DNA of 64,000 nucleotides from an uncultured Brachyspira sp. (lineage in GTDB: Bacteria; Spirochaetota; Brachyspiria; Brachyspirales; Brachyspiraceae). The position numbers were made by a program, and so were the translations under genes. Numbering within the stretch: the stretch's first letter is position 1; each line of letters opens with the position of its first letter. Of the stretch, positions 17,260 through 26,002 are shown one piece after another. The DNA is taken from contig NZ_CAJTQJ010000001.1 in assembly GCF_910578695.1 (NCBI RefSeq), positions 62,001 through 126,000 on the forward strand, in the 5' to 3' direction. The notes below the pieces were generated by a model. The model worked only from the letters and a program-made list of their open reading frames with translations, was not told the origin of the DNA and ran no database searches.

Positions 17260-18292
17260 CTGTTATCACCTCTACATCAATATTTTGTTTTCTAAGAAAA
17301 TCTATTGCACTTGTTATTCCTCCTCTTTCTTTTTCATGAAGTATAACAACAAGTCCTCCAAGCAGACTTTCATCAATAAGCTCAACATTTCCGAATATTA
17401 TATTAACATCGACATTAAACTTTCTGGAAATATGAGAAACTAAAGCCTCGCCTACGCTTTCTTTTTTATATTTTAATCTAACTATACATTCGCCTATTTT
17501 TAAGTTAGTTATATTATGTTTTTCTTCAACAAGAGTATATATTTTTGATATATTAGAAGTAGTATCTATAAAGTCCTGAGTAATTTGATTTTTAGGATGA
17601 GAAAATACTTCAAATATATTTCCTTCTTCTATTAAATTGCCGTTATTCATAACAGCAACCCTATGACATAATTCTTTAACTACATTCATTTCATGCGTTA
17701 TTACTACTATAGTAAGCCCAAGCTCTTCATTTAGCTTTTTCAATAATCTTAATATAGAAGATGTTGTCTGAGGGTCTAATGCACTTGTAGCTTCATCGCA
17801 TAATAATATTTTAGGATCATTTGCCAAAGCCCTTGCAATTGCTACTCTCTGTTTTTGTCCTCCGCTTAATTGAGAAGGATAAACATAAGCCTTTTCTTTT
17901 ATATCAACAAGCTCAAGCAAAGACATTACTTTTCTTTCTATTTCTTTTTTTGAAAGCCCTCCGTATTTTAAAGGATATGCTACATTTTTAAATACTGTTC
18001 TTGAAGCAAATAAATTAAACTGCTGAAATATCATTCCTATTTTTTTTCTAGTTTGTCTTAACTGACTTGGAGTTAAAGAGGTTAATTCGGCATTATCTAA
18101 ATAAACCTTTCCTGAAGTAGGTCTTTCAAGCAGATTGATGCATCTTACTAAAGTGGATTTACCAGCACCTGAAAATCCTATTATTCCGTATATTTCTCCT
18201 TTCTCTATTTTTAAAGATACATTATTAACTGCATTAAGATATTCATTTTTTGCAGTTTTAAATATCTTACTGACATTTTCTAAAGCTATCAT
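17240..18292 (-). CDS. metN: methionine ABC transporter ATP-binding protein with C-terminal NIL domain
   Basis: 350 residues. Walker A is GFSGAGKST, the signature LSGGQKQRVAIARAL, Walker B ILLCDEATSALDP, and the switch His lies in VVITHEMN. From about residue 265 a ferredoxin-like NIL domain follows (CIVRLKYKKESVGEALVS and later ITSAIDFLRKQNIDVEVI). In E. coli this domain binds methionine and shuts the transporter when internal methionine is high. It is the first gene of the six-gene operon, about 75 bases after a predicted start site driven by a perfect consensus promoter. I see no SAM or S-box riboswitch in the leader. Confidence 0.93.
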   Translation of the reverse strand: MIALENVSKIFKTAKNEYLNAVNNVSLKIEKGEIYGIIGFSGAGKSTLVRCINLLERPTSGKVYLDNAELTSLTPSQLRQTRKKIGMIFQQFNLFASRTVFKNVAYPLKYGGLSKKEIERKVMSLLELVDIKEKAYVYPSQLSGGQKQRVAIARALANDPKILLCDEATSALDPQTTSSILRLLKKLNEELGLTIVVITHEMNVVKELCHRVAVMNNGNLIEEGNIFEVFSHPKNQITQDFIDTTSNISKIYTLVEEKHNITNLKIGECIVRLKYKKESVGEALVSHISRKFNVDVNIIFGNVELIDESLLGGLVVILHEKERGGITSAIDFLRKQNIDVEVITDARYSE

Positions 18293-18373
18293 TTATTATC
18301 CTGAAATTTTATTTATTAATTTATATAAGATACACAACTTTATTTTTGATAAATGAAAAAATTAATAGTGATG

Positions 18374-18402
18374 ATTATATATTTTTAAAATATATCTGTC
18401 AA
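18374..18402 (-). promoter_or_regulatory. perfect consensus promoter of the met operon
   Basis: Minus strand TTGACA (18397-18402), 17-bp spacer, TATAAT (18374-18379). The leader to metN is about 75 bases and shows no riboswitch-like fold. Confidence 0.75.
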
Positions 18403-18427
18403 TAGCAATTAAATACTATAAAAATTA

Positions 18428-18486
18428 CCGCAGTACAAAGAAATATAATTAAGAAAAATATAATAAAAAGAAATATAATACTGCGG
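18428..18486 (-). terminator. probable terminator of copA (8-bp stem, long loop)
   Basis: CCGCAGTA at 18428-18435 and TACTGCGG at 18479-18486 form a perfect GC-containing stem, followed on the minus strand by TAATTTTTAT. The 43-base loop is unusually long and contains two copies of ATATTTCTTT. Confidence 0.45.
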
Positions 18487-18538
18487 CATTTTAAATTAAG
18501 ATAATTAAAATTTATATTATAATAATATAATTAGAATA

Positions 18539-20815
18539 TTATTTACTAGGCTTAAAAAAGTTAAGTCTCAAAGCATTAGCAACAACAGAAACAGAACTTA
18601 AGCTCATAGCAAGAGCGGCAAATATAGGATTTAAAAGCAAATCTTTTCCCATAATAGCTGTTAAAAAATGTCCTATAGAAGAAGATATTAAAGGCTCTCT
18701 GAATATATGCAAAACTCCTGCTGCAATCGGTATGCCTATAACATTATAGCAAAAAGCCCAAAACAAATTTTGTTTTATATCCCTCATAACAGCCTTGCTT
18801 AATTCTATAGCAGTTACAACATCATTAGTATTTGATTTTACTAATACTATATCAGCACTTTCAATAGCAACATCAGTACCGCTTCCAATGGCAATACCGA
18901 CATTAGACTGAGTTAAAGCAGGAGCATCATTTATGCCGTCGCCTACCATAGCAGTGATAAAACCTTCATTTTGAAGTTTTTTCACTTCATTAGATTTATC
19001 TTCAGGCAGAACCTCAGCAAATACAATATCAATGCCTGCCTCCCTAGCAACTGAACCTGCAGTATTTTTATTATCTCCTGTTATCATAGCAGTTTTTATT
19101 CCAAGTTTATGAAGTCTTTTAATGGCTTCAATGCTTTCTTTTTTCAGTCTGTCAGCACATGCTATAATGCCCAAAAGCTCATTATTATAGGCAATATACA
19201 TAGGAGTTTTTCCTTCTTTTGAGAGTTTATCCATACTATTATTATATTGTTCTATATTGATATTTTCTCTATTCATAAGCTTATCATTGCCCATCAAAAC
19301 TTTTTTATTATCAATAAATGCTTCTATTCCGAAACCAGCTATAGCTTTGAAATTTTCTATATTAAGAAGTTTTATATTTTTTTCTTTAGCCTCTCTTACA
19401 ATAGCCTCACCCAAAGGATGTTCGCTTCCGTTTTCAGCACTTGCCGCTATAAGCAAAAGTTTATCTTTATCATCAGAAATAATATCAGTAACATAAGGCT
19501 TTCCTTCTGTAAGAGTACCTGTCTTATCAAACATTACAGCATTTATTTTTTGAGAAACTTCCAAAGCCTCAGCATTTTTAAAAAGTATGCCAAGCTCTGC
19601 ACCTTTTCCTGTTCCAACCATTATAGCAGTAGGAGTGGCAAGCCCCAAAGCACAAGGACATGCTATAACTAATACCGATACAAATACAGTCAAGGAAAAC
19701 ACAAAATTATGAATAGCTATAAACCAAGCTATGCCAGATATCAAAGCTATAGTTATTACAGCAGGAACAAAATATGAAGATACAATATCTGCAATATGTG
19801 CAATAGGTGCTTTTGAACCCTGAGCATCTTCTACAAGTTTTATAATCTGTGCTAATGCTGTATCTGAACCAACCTTTTCAGCTTTAAATTTGAAACTTCC
19901 TGTTTTATTAATAGAAGCACCTATAGCCTTATCTCCAACCGTTTTTTCAACAGGCATACTTTCGCCTGTAAGCATTGATTCATCAACGCTGCTGTATCCC
20001 TCTATAATTTCGCCATCAACAGGAATCTTTTCTCCGGGGCGAACTAATATTATATCGCCGACTTTTACATCAGAAATTTTTATCTCCTTTTCTTCTCCGT
20101 CTTCTATTATAACCGCAGTTTTAGGCTGAAGTCCCATAAGCTTTTTTATAGCTTCTCCTGTTTTTCCTTTGCTTCTAGCTTCTAAATATTTTCCAAACTG
20201 TACTAATGTGATTATTACAGCAGCTGACTCATAATAAAGATTTTCTCCATAAGGATTAAGTCCCATAAATGCCAAAATAGTAGAATAAATACTATAACTA
20301 AATGCCGCTGCTGTCCCTATAGCAACAAGCGAGTCCATATTAGGCGAACCTCTAAAAAGTGCAGGAAAACCTAAAGAATAAAATTTATATCCTGATATCA
20401 TAACAGGTATGCATAAAAGTATTGCCGTTATAGAAAAAACCTGAGGATTAATATGATGCACTAAAAAATTAGGTATAGGAAATTTAATAAAACTTATCAT
20501 AGGCGCCATTGATATATAAAATAATGGTATAGAAAATACAGCTGATACTATAAGTCTTATTTTCTGCTCTTTTATTTCTTTTGCTTTTCTCTCATTGGCA
20601 TCTTCTTCCTTACCTAGAACCTGATATCCTGCCTTTACTACAACATTTACTATATCATTATATTTTAGTTTCTTCTCATCATAATTAAATACTGCTTTTT
20701 CTGTAGCTATATTTACATTGGCTTCTTCAATACCGTCTGTTTTTTTTAATGCTCTTTCTACTGCCCTAGAACATGCAGCACAATGCATGCCTCCTATCTT
20801 TAATGTCATTTTCAT
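18539..20815 (-). CDS. copA: copper-exporting P1B-type ATPase
   Basis: 758 residues. One N-terminal heavy-metal-associated domain carries GMHCAAC (Cys12 and Cys15). Eight transmembrane segments are predicted. The metal-binding CPC is in [13 protein letters not shown], the phosphorylation site is DKTGTLTEG, the His-Pro motif is SEHPLG, and the hinge is [12 protein letters not shown]. This is the Cu(I) exporter pattern. ATP hydrolysis drives Cu+ from cytosol to periplasm. No copper chaperone or copper repressor gene is adjacent. The start has AAGAGG 11 bases upstream. Confidence 0.93.
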   Translation of the reverse strand: MKMTLKIGGMHCAACSRAVERALKKTDGIEEANVNIATEKAVFNYDEKKLKYNDIVNVVVKAGYQVLGKEEDANERKAKEIKEQKIRLIVSAVFSIPLFYISMAPMISFIKFPIPNFLVHHINPQVFSITAILLCIPVMISGYKFYSLGFPALFRGSPNMDSLVAIGTAAAFSYSIYSTILAFMGLNPYGENLYYESAAVIITLVQFGKYLEARSKGKTGEAIKKLMGLQPKTAVIIEDGEEKEIKISDVKVGDIILVRPGEKIPVDGEIIEGYSSVDESMLTGESMPVEKTVGDKAIGASINKTGSFKFKAEKVGSDTALAQIIKLVEDAQGSKAPIAHIADIVSSYFVPAVITIALISGIAWFIAIHNFVFSLTVFVSVLVIACPCALGLATPTAIMVGTGKGAELGILFKNAEALEVSQKINAVMFDKTGTLTEGKPYVTDIISDDKDKLLLIAASAENGSEHPLGEAIVREAKEKNIKLLNIENFKAIAGFGIEAFIDNKKVLMGNDKLMNRENINIEQYNNSMDKLSKEGKTPMYIAYNNELLGIIACADRLKKESIEAIKRLHKLGIKTAMITGDNKNTAGSVAREAGIDIVFAEVLPEDKSNEVKKLQNEGFITAMVGDGINDAPALTQSNVGIAIGSGTDVAIESADIVLVKSNTNDVVTAIELSKAVMRDIKQNLFWAFCYNVIGIPIAAGVLHIFREPLISSSIGHFLTAIMGKDLLLNPIFAALAMSLSSVSVVANALRLNFFKPSK

Positions 20816-20962
20816 ATATATAAAAAACCTCTTGAAATTATAAATTTAAATGTTAAACTAATCTAACAATACGATTATAATTCATTTTTATAAAAAATAC
20901 AAGTAGGGTATGCGAGTATATTATTTTTAAATGGATTATATTTTTTATATAAATATTTAATA

Positions 20963-20990
20963 TTGAAAAAATATATTTTTATAATATAAT
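20963..20990 (+). promoter_or_regulatory. promoter of the ankyrin lipoprotein gene
   Basis: TTGAAA (20963-20968), 16-bp spacer, TATAAT (20985-20990), about 32 bases before the start codon. Confidence 0.5.
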
Positions 20991-21022
20991 AATAAAAAAT
21001 TGATTATTGGATATATTTAATT

Positions 21023-21985
21023 ATGAAACATTTTTTAATTGTTATAATTTTCTTATGCATAATTTTATCATGCTCTGACAATACTAAAAAATCAGATAAT
21101 AATACAAATAAAGCCTTAATAAATACAAATGAAATAAATACAAATGAAATAGAAGAAATAAAAGATTATTATTCATCATATACAGATGAGGAAATTATAG
21201 ATTTTATAAAAGAAGGAGATTTTAAAACAATAAAACAATTAATTGAATCAAAAATAATAGATGTTAATTATAATTTAGATATAGACGAATATTTTAAGTC
21301 AACAATTTTAATACAAGCTATAAAATATAAGCAAACTGATATCATAAATTATTTATTAGAAAATAATGCAGATGTTAATTTAGCTTTAGGATATTCTACT
21401 CCGTTAATAGAAGCTATACTTATGCATGATAGAGAACTTGCTCTTAAACTTATAGATTTAGGAGCCGATGTTAATTTAGCTGCAGAACTTACAGGTTTTA
21501 CTCCTCTTACGGCTAGTGCTATTCTGCATGATATTACTATAACAGAGCTTTTAATTGAAAAAAATGCTGATATTGAGGCTAGAGATGATAACGATATAAA
21601 TGCTTTAATTTATGCTGTTAATTTTGATAATGAAGATATGGTAAAATTGCTGCTTGAAAAAGGAGCTGATGCTAATACAGTTGCAAAAATAGAAAATGAA
21701 CATACCGATATATCTCCTACTCCTTTAATGAATGCCGCTTATAAAGGAAATACTAATATAATAAATATGTTATTAGAAAATAATGCTGATATTAATTATG
21801 CCACTGATTTTGGAATAACTGCTTTGATGATGGCTGCTAATTTTAATCGCTTTGAATCTGCAAAAATACTTTTAGAAAATAATGCTGATACTTCTGTAAC
21901 TAATGGATATGGTAAAACTGCACTTGATATGGCAAAAGAACAAGATTATAAGGATATAGTTTCACTTCTTGAAAAATATAATTAA
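21023..21985 (+). CDS. ankyrin-repeat lipoprotein
   Basis: 320 residues. The signal peptide has a lipobox ending at about Cys17 (IILSC), followed by an Asn-rich linker repeating N-T-N-E-I. From about residue 55 to the end there are seven or so ankyrin repeats of the usual ~33 residues (for example TPLIEAILMHDRELALKLID and ALMMAANFNRFESAKILLEN). Ankyrin arrays bind proteins; with a lipid anchor it would face the periplasm or cell surface. Brachyspira and other host-associated bacteria carry many such genes. It overlaps the end of the convergent nucleotidyltransferase gene by a few bases. Confidence 0.85.
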   Translation: MKHFLIVIIFLCIILSCSDNTKKSDNNTNKALINTNEINTNEIEEIKDYYSSYTDEEIIDFIKEGDFKTIKQLIESKIIDVNYNLDIDEYFKSTILIQAIKYKQTDIINYLLENNADVNLALGYSTPLIEAILMHDRELALKLIDLGADVNLAAELTGFTPLTASAILHDITITELLIEKNADIEARDDNDINALIYAVNFDNEDMVKLLLEKGADANTVAKIENEHTDISPTPLMNAAYKGNTNIINMLLENNADINYATDFGITALMMAANFNRFESAKILLENNADTSVTNGYGKTALDMAKEQDYKDIVSLLEKYN

Positions 21986-22278
21986 TATTCTTTTTTATAA
22001 ATAGTTTTTCCATAATTTTTTATATCATTTATTAATTCTTGATTTTCTATTTCATTATAAGAAATCACATCGAATTTTAAAAGAGTGGGAAGATATGATA
22101 ATTCTTCTTTTAATCTTTCGCAAAAGAGTAAATCAAATTCTCCGACTACAGCCAAATCTATATCAGAATTATATTTTTCTTTATCCATTGCCCTAGAACC
22201 AAACAGTATAACCTTCTCTATATTTTCATAAGAACTGCATATATTTTTTATACCTTTTTTTATCTTTTCATCAAGCAT
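21982..22278 (-). CDS. MNT-type minimal nucleotidyltransferase (HI0073-like)
   Basis: 98 residues, the usual size. The active-site pattern GSR (LFGSRAMDK near residues 26-34) is followed by SDIDLAV with two metal-binding Asp residues. A third acidic residue lies in KFDVISY. MntA-type proteins paired with HEPN partners act as antitoxins by adding AMP to the HEPN protein; HI0073/HI0074 pairs are the classic form. The partner gene lies 14 bases upstream on the same strand. Confidence 0.85.
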   Translation of the reverse strand: MLDEKIKKGIKNICSSYENIEKVILFGSRAMDKEKYNSDIDLAVVGEFDLLFCERLKEELSYLPTLLKFDVISYNEIENQELINDIKNYGKTIYKKEY

Positions 22279-22292
22279 TAATATTTATACCT

Positions 22293-22712
22293 TTAATCAT
22301 TTATTCTATCTAAAAAGAAACTATATAATTCATTTAATATTTTCAAATAATTATTTTCTATCTTAATAATAATTTCTCTGAACTTAATAAAATCATAAGT
22401 ATAAAAAAGTAAATTACGGCTTAACATCATATCAATATATTCATCTTGACTTTTAATAATATTAGATGAATATGCTTCTTTAAAAATATTTCTAGGCGAT
22501 ATATCTATATTATTTAAACTTCCATTATATTCTAAATAATCTTTCAAAGTTTTCCAAGCTAATTCATAAGTATATTCAAATCTTTGAACAACTCCTTCCT
22601 GCTCCAATAATGATAATTTATTTATTTCTCTTTCTTCAAATACACTTTTTAATAAATTAAATGCTTTTTCAAAATTGTTAAATCTCTGTTTCCAGCGAAT
22701 ATTCTCTGACAT
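22293..22712 (-). CDS. HI0074-family HEPN-like partner of nucleotidyltransferase
   Basis: About 139 residues from the ATG at 22712, chosen because TTGGA lies seven bases upstream; a TTG twelve bases earlier overlaps that motif. All-helical, with the family's IRWKQRFNNFEKAF start and RFEYTYELAWKTLKDYLE core. This is the four-helix HI0074 (substrate-binding) family related to HEPN. The Rx4-6H motif of active HEPN RNases is not evident; MLSRNLLFYTYDF stands in that region. It is likely a toxin-antitoxin-like or regulatory pair with the downstream gene. Confidence 0.82.
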   Translation of the reverse strand: MSENIRWKQRFNNFEKAFNLLKSVFEEREINKLSLLEQEGVVQRFEYTYELAWKTLKDYLEYNGSLNNIDISPRNIFKEAYSSNIIKSQDEYIDMMLSRNLLFYTYDFIKFREIIIKIENNYLKILNELYSFFLDRIND

Positions 22713-22804
22713 AATATTTTCCAATAATTTTTAACTGCAAATATTATATAATTCAAACTATATTTATCAAGTTTTAATTTTTTGTTTTAAAAAATAATAA
22801 AATA

Positions 22805-24304
22805 TTAATCTTTTATTTCTATATTATAGTCTTTCAAACTATCATGTATTAAAAGCATAGATATCTCATCTTGATTTGTTAAATTGTATTTATCTATATT
22901 GATTATATTTTTTATAATATTCTGACTTCTTCCTGAAACGAATAAAACATTATCATTTTTTAAGGCAGGCATTATTATACTTGATGAGTTTACATTCCAA
23001 AAAATTATTGTAGGGAGTTTATAATTCTTTTTATTAAATGATTTTTTCCAATGATTAAAATTAGTTTTATTTTCGCTATTACAATAATTAAACTCCATAT
23101 CAGATATTATTATTATATATTTTGGAAGCTCTTCCTGAGGCACTTTATTTTTTACAGCTGTTTTTAATAGAGCATTAAATACAGAATCTATATCTGTACT
23201 CATATCATCAGATGATCTTAAAACATAATCAACAATATCGACAATATTATTTATATTTGATATATCATGCATTTTAGAATCCCCGCAGAAATCTATAAAA
23301 TGATTATGAAATGCTCCTTTATTAAGCTGTGCTATATATATTGCCAAAGCCACAGAACATATTAAAGGCTCGCCATTTAAAGACATTTCCATACTTCCAG
23401 ACACATCGCATGCTACTATTGCATTTAAATTATCATTGCCAAATAGATTAGGAAGATTCTTCCAAGTTAAATCGAATTCTTCTCTTCTTGACTGTTTATC
23501 ATCTTCAGAACAATGTAAAATTTCTCTTAAACAATCAAAAGGAGTTAATGTACTAGTATTTAATTTTACTTTTCCTGCTTTTAAATCTTCAAAAAACTTA
23601 TCATATCTCTCTTTATCATTTCTAATAAATGCTTTTGAGTATTTTCTCATAGCAAGCGAAGGTACAGAAGAATAATTGAAAGTATAATCTTTTTCTCTTA
23701 AATTATTTTCTATTAATTTTATTTTCTTTCTCAAAGCTGATAAAGTTTTCCTATATTCTTTACTCTCCATATTCAAAAGTTTTATTAATTCTTTTGCTAT
23801 TTCTCTAGTCTTTTTTGATGAAGTATTTTCGCTTGGAAGCCATTTAGCAAGAAGCGAAACTTTATCAGAAGATTTATCTTTATCTAATTGTTTTAATATT
23901 ATATTTTTTGTAAACTCAGAAATATTTTTATTTTCTCTATTTTTATGCCATATATAAATAATATCGTCCCATCTTCCAAGTTCTGGTATAGTTTTTAATA
24001 TTTCTATTGCAGTAAGTGTATGATTTTGTCTAATCATAATATTGATATATTTTCTAAAAACTTCTCTCTCTCCTATGCCTTTTCTTATATCTCTTAAATA
24101 CATTATAGATTTAGCTGTTAATTCAGGATTTTCTCTCCAAGCATTTATAAAATATTTTAATAATTCATCATCTCTTTTTAATCTGCTTGCTCCCATAACA
24201 GCAAATAAATCTATAATACCGCTTAATGATGAAATATTAGTATCAGCAAAATTTTGCGTATAAGTTTTATTAAAAGAATTTTTAAGCAAATTTAAAAATG
24301 ACAT
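22805..24304 (-). CDS. DUF2828 / vWA protein, Ro60-like architecture
   Basis: 499 residues. The N-terminal ~280 residues are helical and carry DUF2828 signatures: KSIMYLRDIRKGIGER (66-81), ELGRWDDII (108-116), SLLAKWLPSE (150-159), YRKTLSALRKKIKLIE (184-199) and VPSLAMRKYSKAF (214-226). A von Willebrand A domain follows, with the MIDAS motif DVSGSM at 300-305, later Thr/Asp residues in MSTDID, and IIISDMEF. Helical RNA-binding repeats followed by a MIDAS vWA domain is the layout of Ro60/Rsr. A Y-RNA-like gene lies just upstream on the same strand, separated by a hairpin terminator. The start has AGGTG 11 bases upstream. It probably acts in RNA binding or quality control; the RNA link is inferred from context. 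Confidence 0.75.
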   Translation of the reverse strand: MSFLNLLKNSFNKTYTQNFADTNISSLSGIIDLFAVMGASRLKRDDELLKYFINAWRENPELTAKSIMYLRDIRKGIGEREVFRKYINIMIRQNHTLTAIEILKTIPELGRWDDIIYIWHKNRENKNISEFTKNIILKQLDKDKSSDKVSLLAKWLPSENTSSKKTREIAKELIKLLNMESKEYRKTLSALRKKIKLIENNLREKDYTFNYSSVPSLAMRKYSKAFIRNDKERYDKFFEDLKAGKVKLNTSTLTPFDCLREILHCSEDDKQSRREEFDLTWKNLPNLFGNDNLNAIVACDVSGSMEMSLNGEPLICSVALAIYIAQLNKGAFHNHFIDFCGDSKMHDISNINNIVDIVDYVLRSSDDMSTDIDSVFNALLKTAVKNKVPQEELPKYIIIISDMEFNYCNSENKTNFNHWKKSFNKKNYKLPTIIFWNVNSSSIIMPALKNDNVLFVSGRSQNIIKNIINIDKYNLTNQDEISMLLIHDSLKDYNIEIKD

Positions 24305-24321
24305 AAAATTTTACACCTATA

Positions 24322-24361
24322 ATAAAAAATATTCTATGCCTATTAAAAATAAGCATAGAAT
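24322..24361 (-). terminator. terminator hairpin between the Y-like RNA and the DUF2828 gene
   Basis: On the minus strand ATTCTATGC pairs with GCATAGAAT (24353-24361 and 24331-24339). A short inner TAT/ATA helix and ATTTTTT downstream complete it. It ends about 20 bases before the DUF2828 start, so it may stop the RNA or act as an attenuator. Confidence 0.6.
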
Positions 24362-24370
24362 TAAATGAAT

Positions 24371-24460
24371 AAAAAACTAGACACGTCAAGCACACCATTA
24401 AAAAATGGCTAAAGGAGTCGAACCTTCTTTGAGTACCAAAGCGAATTGCTGCTTGTGTCT
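24371..24460 (-). ncRNA. candidate bacterial Y RNA (YrlA-like) with tRNA-mimic module
   Basis: On the minus strand the two ends pair: AGACAC with GTGTCT, then AAGCA with TGCTT. The 3' strand reads TGCTTGAC and so contains CUUGAC, with GAC bulged between the two helices. This is the conserved feature of the Ro60-binding stem of Y RNAs. Inside are CTTTG-GTACT-CAAAG (24427-24441), a canonical tRNA T-arm GAAGG-TTCGACT-CCTTT (24411-24427), and a hairpin CCATT-TTTT-AATGG (24395-24408). A T6 tract follows. No acceptor stem or CCA fits a normal tRNA. It has a perfect promoter upstream and lies next to a Ro60-like gene, as yrlA lies next to rsr. The assignment is by structure and context. Confidence 0.7.
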
Positions 24461-24492
24461 AAAAAATATTAAAATTAAATTCTAATGCAAGC

Positions 24493-24521
24493 ATTATATC
24501 ATTGATTATAAGTTTTGTCAA
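24493..24521 (-). promoter_or_regulatory. perfect consensus promoter of the Y-like RNA
   Basis: Minus strand TTGACA (24516-24521), 17-bp spacer, TATAAT (24493-24498), located directly after the phoH stop codon. The predicted start near 24486 leaves about 26 bases of AT-rich leader before the Y stem. Confidence 0.8.
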
Positions 24522-24544
24522 TATACAAATTACAGATTTAATTT

Positions 24545-25900
24545 TTATAATACATTAGCGGCAAGCTCAGCAAGTTTGGAACGCTCTCCTTTTTCAAGTG
24601 TTACAGTACCGCTTAAAATCTCTCCCTTCGTTCTGTCTATTAAATAAGTAAGTCCGTTATTTCTCTTATCTAAATAAGGGGTATCTATCTGATTAATATC
24701 TCCTGTGAAAACTATTTTTGTACCTTCTCCAGCCCTTGTTATTATAGTTTTTATCTCATGAGGAGTTAAGTTTTGCGCCTCATCTACTATAAAATAAATT
24801 TTGTTCAAACTTCTTCCTCTAATATATGCCAAAGGAGAAATTACTATCTTTTCATTTTCAAGCATCTTCTTTATATTTTTACTTTCATCACTGTCATCAG
24901 AATGAATATGCTGTATAACCGAAAGATTATCAAATAAAGGCTGCATATAAGGGTCTAATTTGCTATTAACATCACCCGGAAGAAAACCCAAATCTTTATT
25001 TGAAAGTGCCACAACAGGACGGGCAAGTAATATTTGTCTATACTCTCTTCTTTTTGCTAAAGCTGCAGCCAATGCTAAAAGTGTTTTACCTGTTCCAGCT
25101 TTACCCATTATTGTAACTAAAGGTATATTATTATCAAGCAAAACATCTAAAGCCATAGCCTGCTCTTCATTTCTCGGCTTTATTCCATAAGCATTTATAT
25201 TAGTATCAACAGAAACTATTGAATTAGTATTTTCTTTATATTTTCCTATAACTGCCTCATCTTCTTCTTTAACTCTATAGCAGAAATATGTATTAGGATA
25301 AATAGAATGCTCTCCCTTTACTGCTATTTCATTATTCTCTTTAAGCTCTTTTATATAAATTTCAGCATTATCTCCTGATATGCTTTCTATACCTGTAAAA
25401 AGAGAAGATAATTTTTCTATCTTATCAGTATTATAATCCTGAGTATCTATTCCTAAACTTCTTGCCTTCATTCTCATATTAATATCTTTAGTTATGAGAA
25501 TTACCCTTTGATTTTCACATTTTATATTATAAGCACAGGAAAGTATTTTATGGTCTGGTATATTTAATGCAAATATTTTTCTAAACTCATTTCTCTCTTC
25601 ATTATTAACATCTATAAATACTTTACTTTTATTGTCAAGCAAAGCCCCTTTCTTAAATATATCTTTAGTGCCGTTTCTCTCTTCATTTTTTTCTGCTATA
25701 ACATCAAGCTCTCTTATAAACTCTCTGGCATTAAAATTAATAGTATCATTTCCTTTTTTAAACTTATCAACTTCTTCTAAAACTGTAATAGGTATAACTA
25801 TATTTGTTTCTTCAAAAGAAAATATAGATTTAAAATCATGGAGTATAACATTCGTATCAAATACAAAAACTTTTTTATTAGGTATGAAATTTTCTATCAT
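24545..25900 (-). CDS. PIN-PhoH fusion protein (PhoH2 type)
   Basis: 451 residues. The N-terminal PIN nuclease domain carries VFDTNVILHD (first catalytic Asp), DHKILSCA and ITKDINMRMKA (other acidic residues). From about residue 235 the PhoH ATPase follows, with Walker A MGKAGTGKTLLALAAAL, Walker B YFIVDEAQNLTP and FTGDINQIDTPYLD. PhoH2 proteins are described as sequence-selective RNA helicase/ribonucleases. This one is followed directly by the Y-like RNA and the Ro60-like gene, so the three may form an RNA-processing neighbourhood. The RNA has its own promoter, so it is not simply part of the phoH transcript. Confidence 0.9.
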   Translation of the reverse strand: MIENFIPNKKVFVFDTNVILHDFKSIFSFEETNIVIPITVLEEVDKFKKGNDTINFNAREFIRELDVIAEKNEERNGTKDIFKKGALLDNKSKVFIDVNNEERNEFRKIFALNIPDHKILSCAYNIKCENQRVILITKDINMRMKARSLGIDTQDYNTDKIEKLSSLFTGIESISGDNAEIYIKELKENNEIAVKGEHSIYPNTYFCYRVKEEDEAVIGKYKENTNSIVSVDTNINAYGIKPRNEEQAMALDVLLDNNIPLVTIMGKAGTGKTLLALAAALAKRREYRQILLARPVVALSNKDLGFLPGDVNSKLDPYMQPLFDNLSVIQHIHSDDSDESKNIKKMLENEKIVISPLAYIRGRSLNKIYFIVDEAQNLTPHEIKTIITRAGEGTKIVFTGDINQIDTPYLDKRNNGLTYLIDRTKGEILSGTVTLEKGERSKLAELAANVL

Positions 25901-26002
25901 CGCAAATCCTTAAAATGATTTTTTATCAATATAACATAAACAAAATAAATGCTATAGAATATAGTATTATACAAAAGAAAGAAAAAAGCAAATTCATTAA
26001 AA

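Noticed and set aside
18293..18373. SAM riboswitch in the metN leader
   Set aside because: The leader is about 75 bases, AT-rich, and lacks the conserved stems and GA-rich core.
19247..19672. 141-codon frame opposite copA
   Set aside because: It is antisense to conserved P-type ATPase motifs and resembles no family.
24371..24460. Ordinary tRNA gene
   Set aside because: The T-arm is canonical, but there is no 7-bp acceptor stem next to it. The closing stem has a three-base bulge, and a fourth hairpin lies between the T-arm and the 3' strand.
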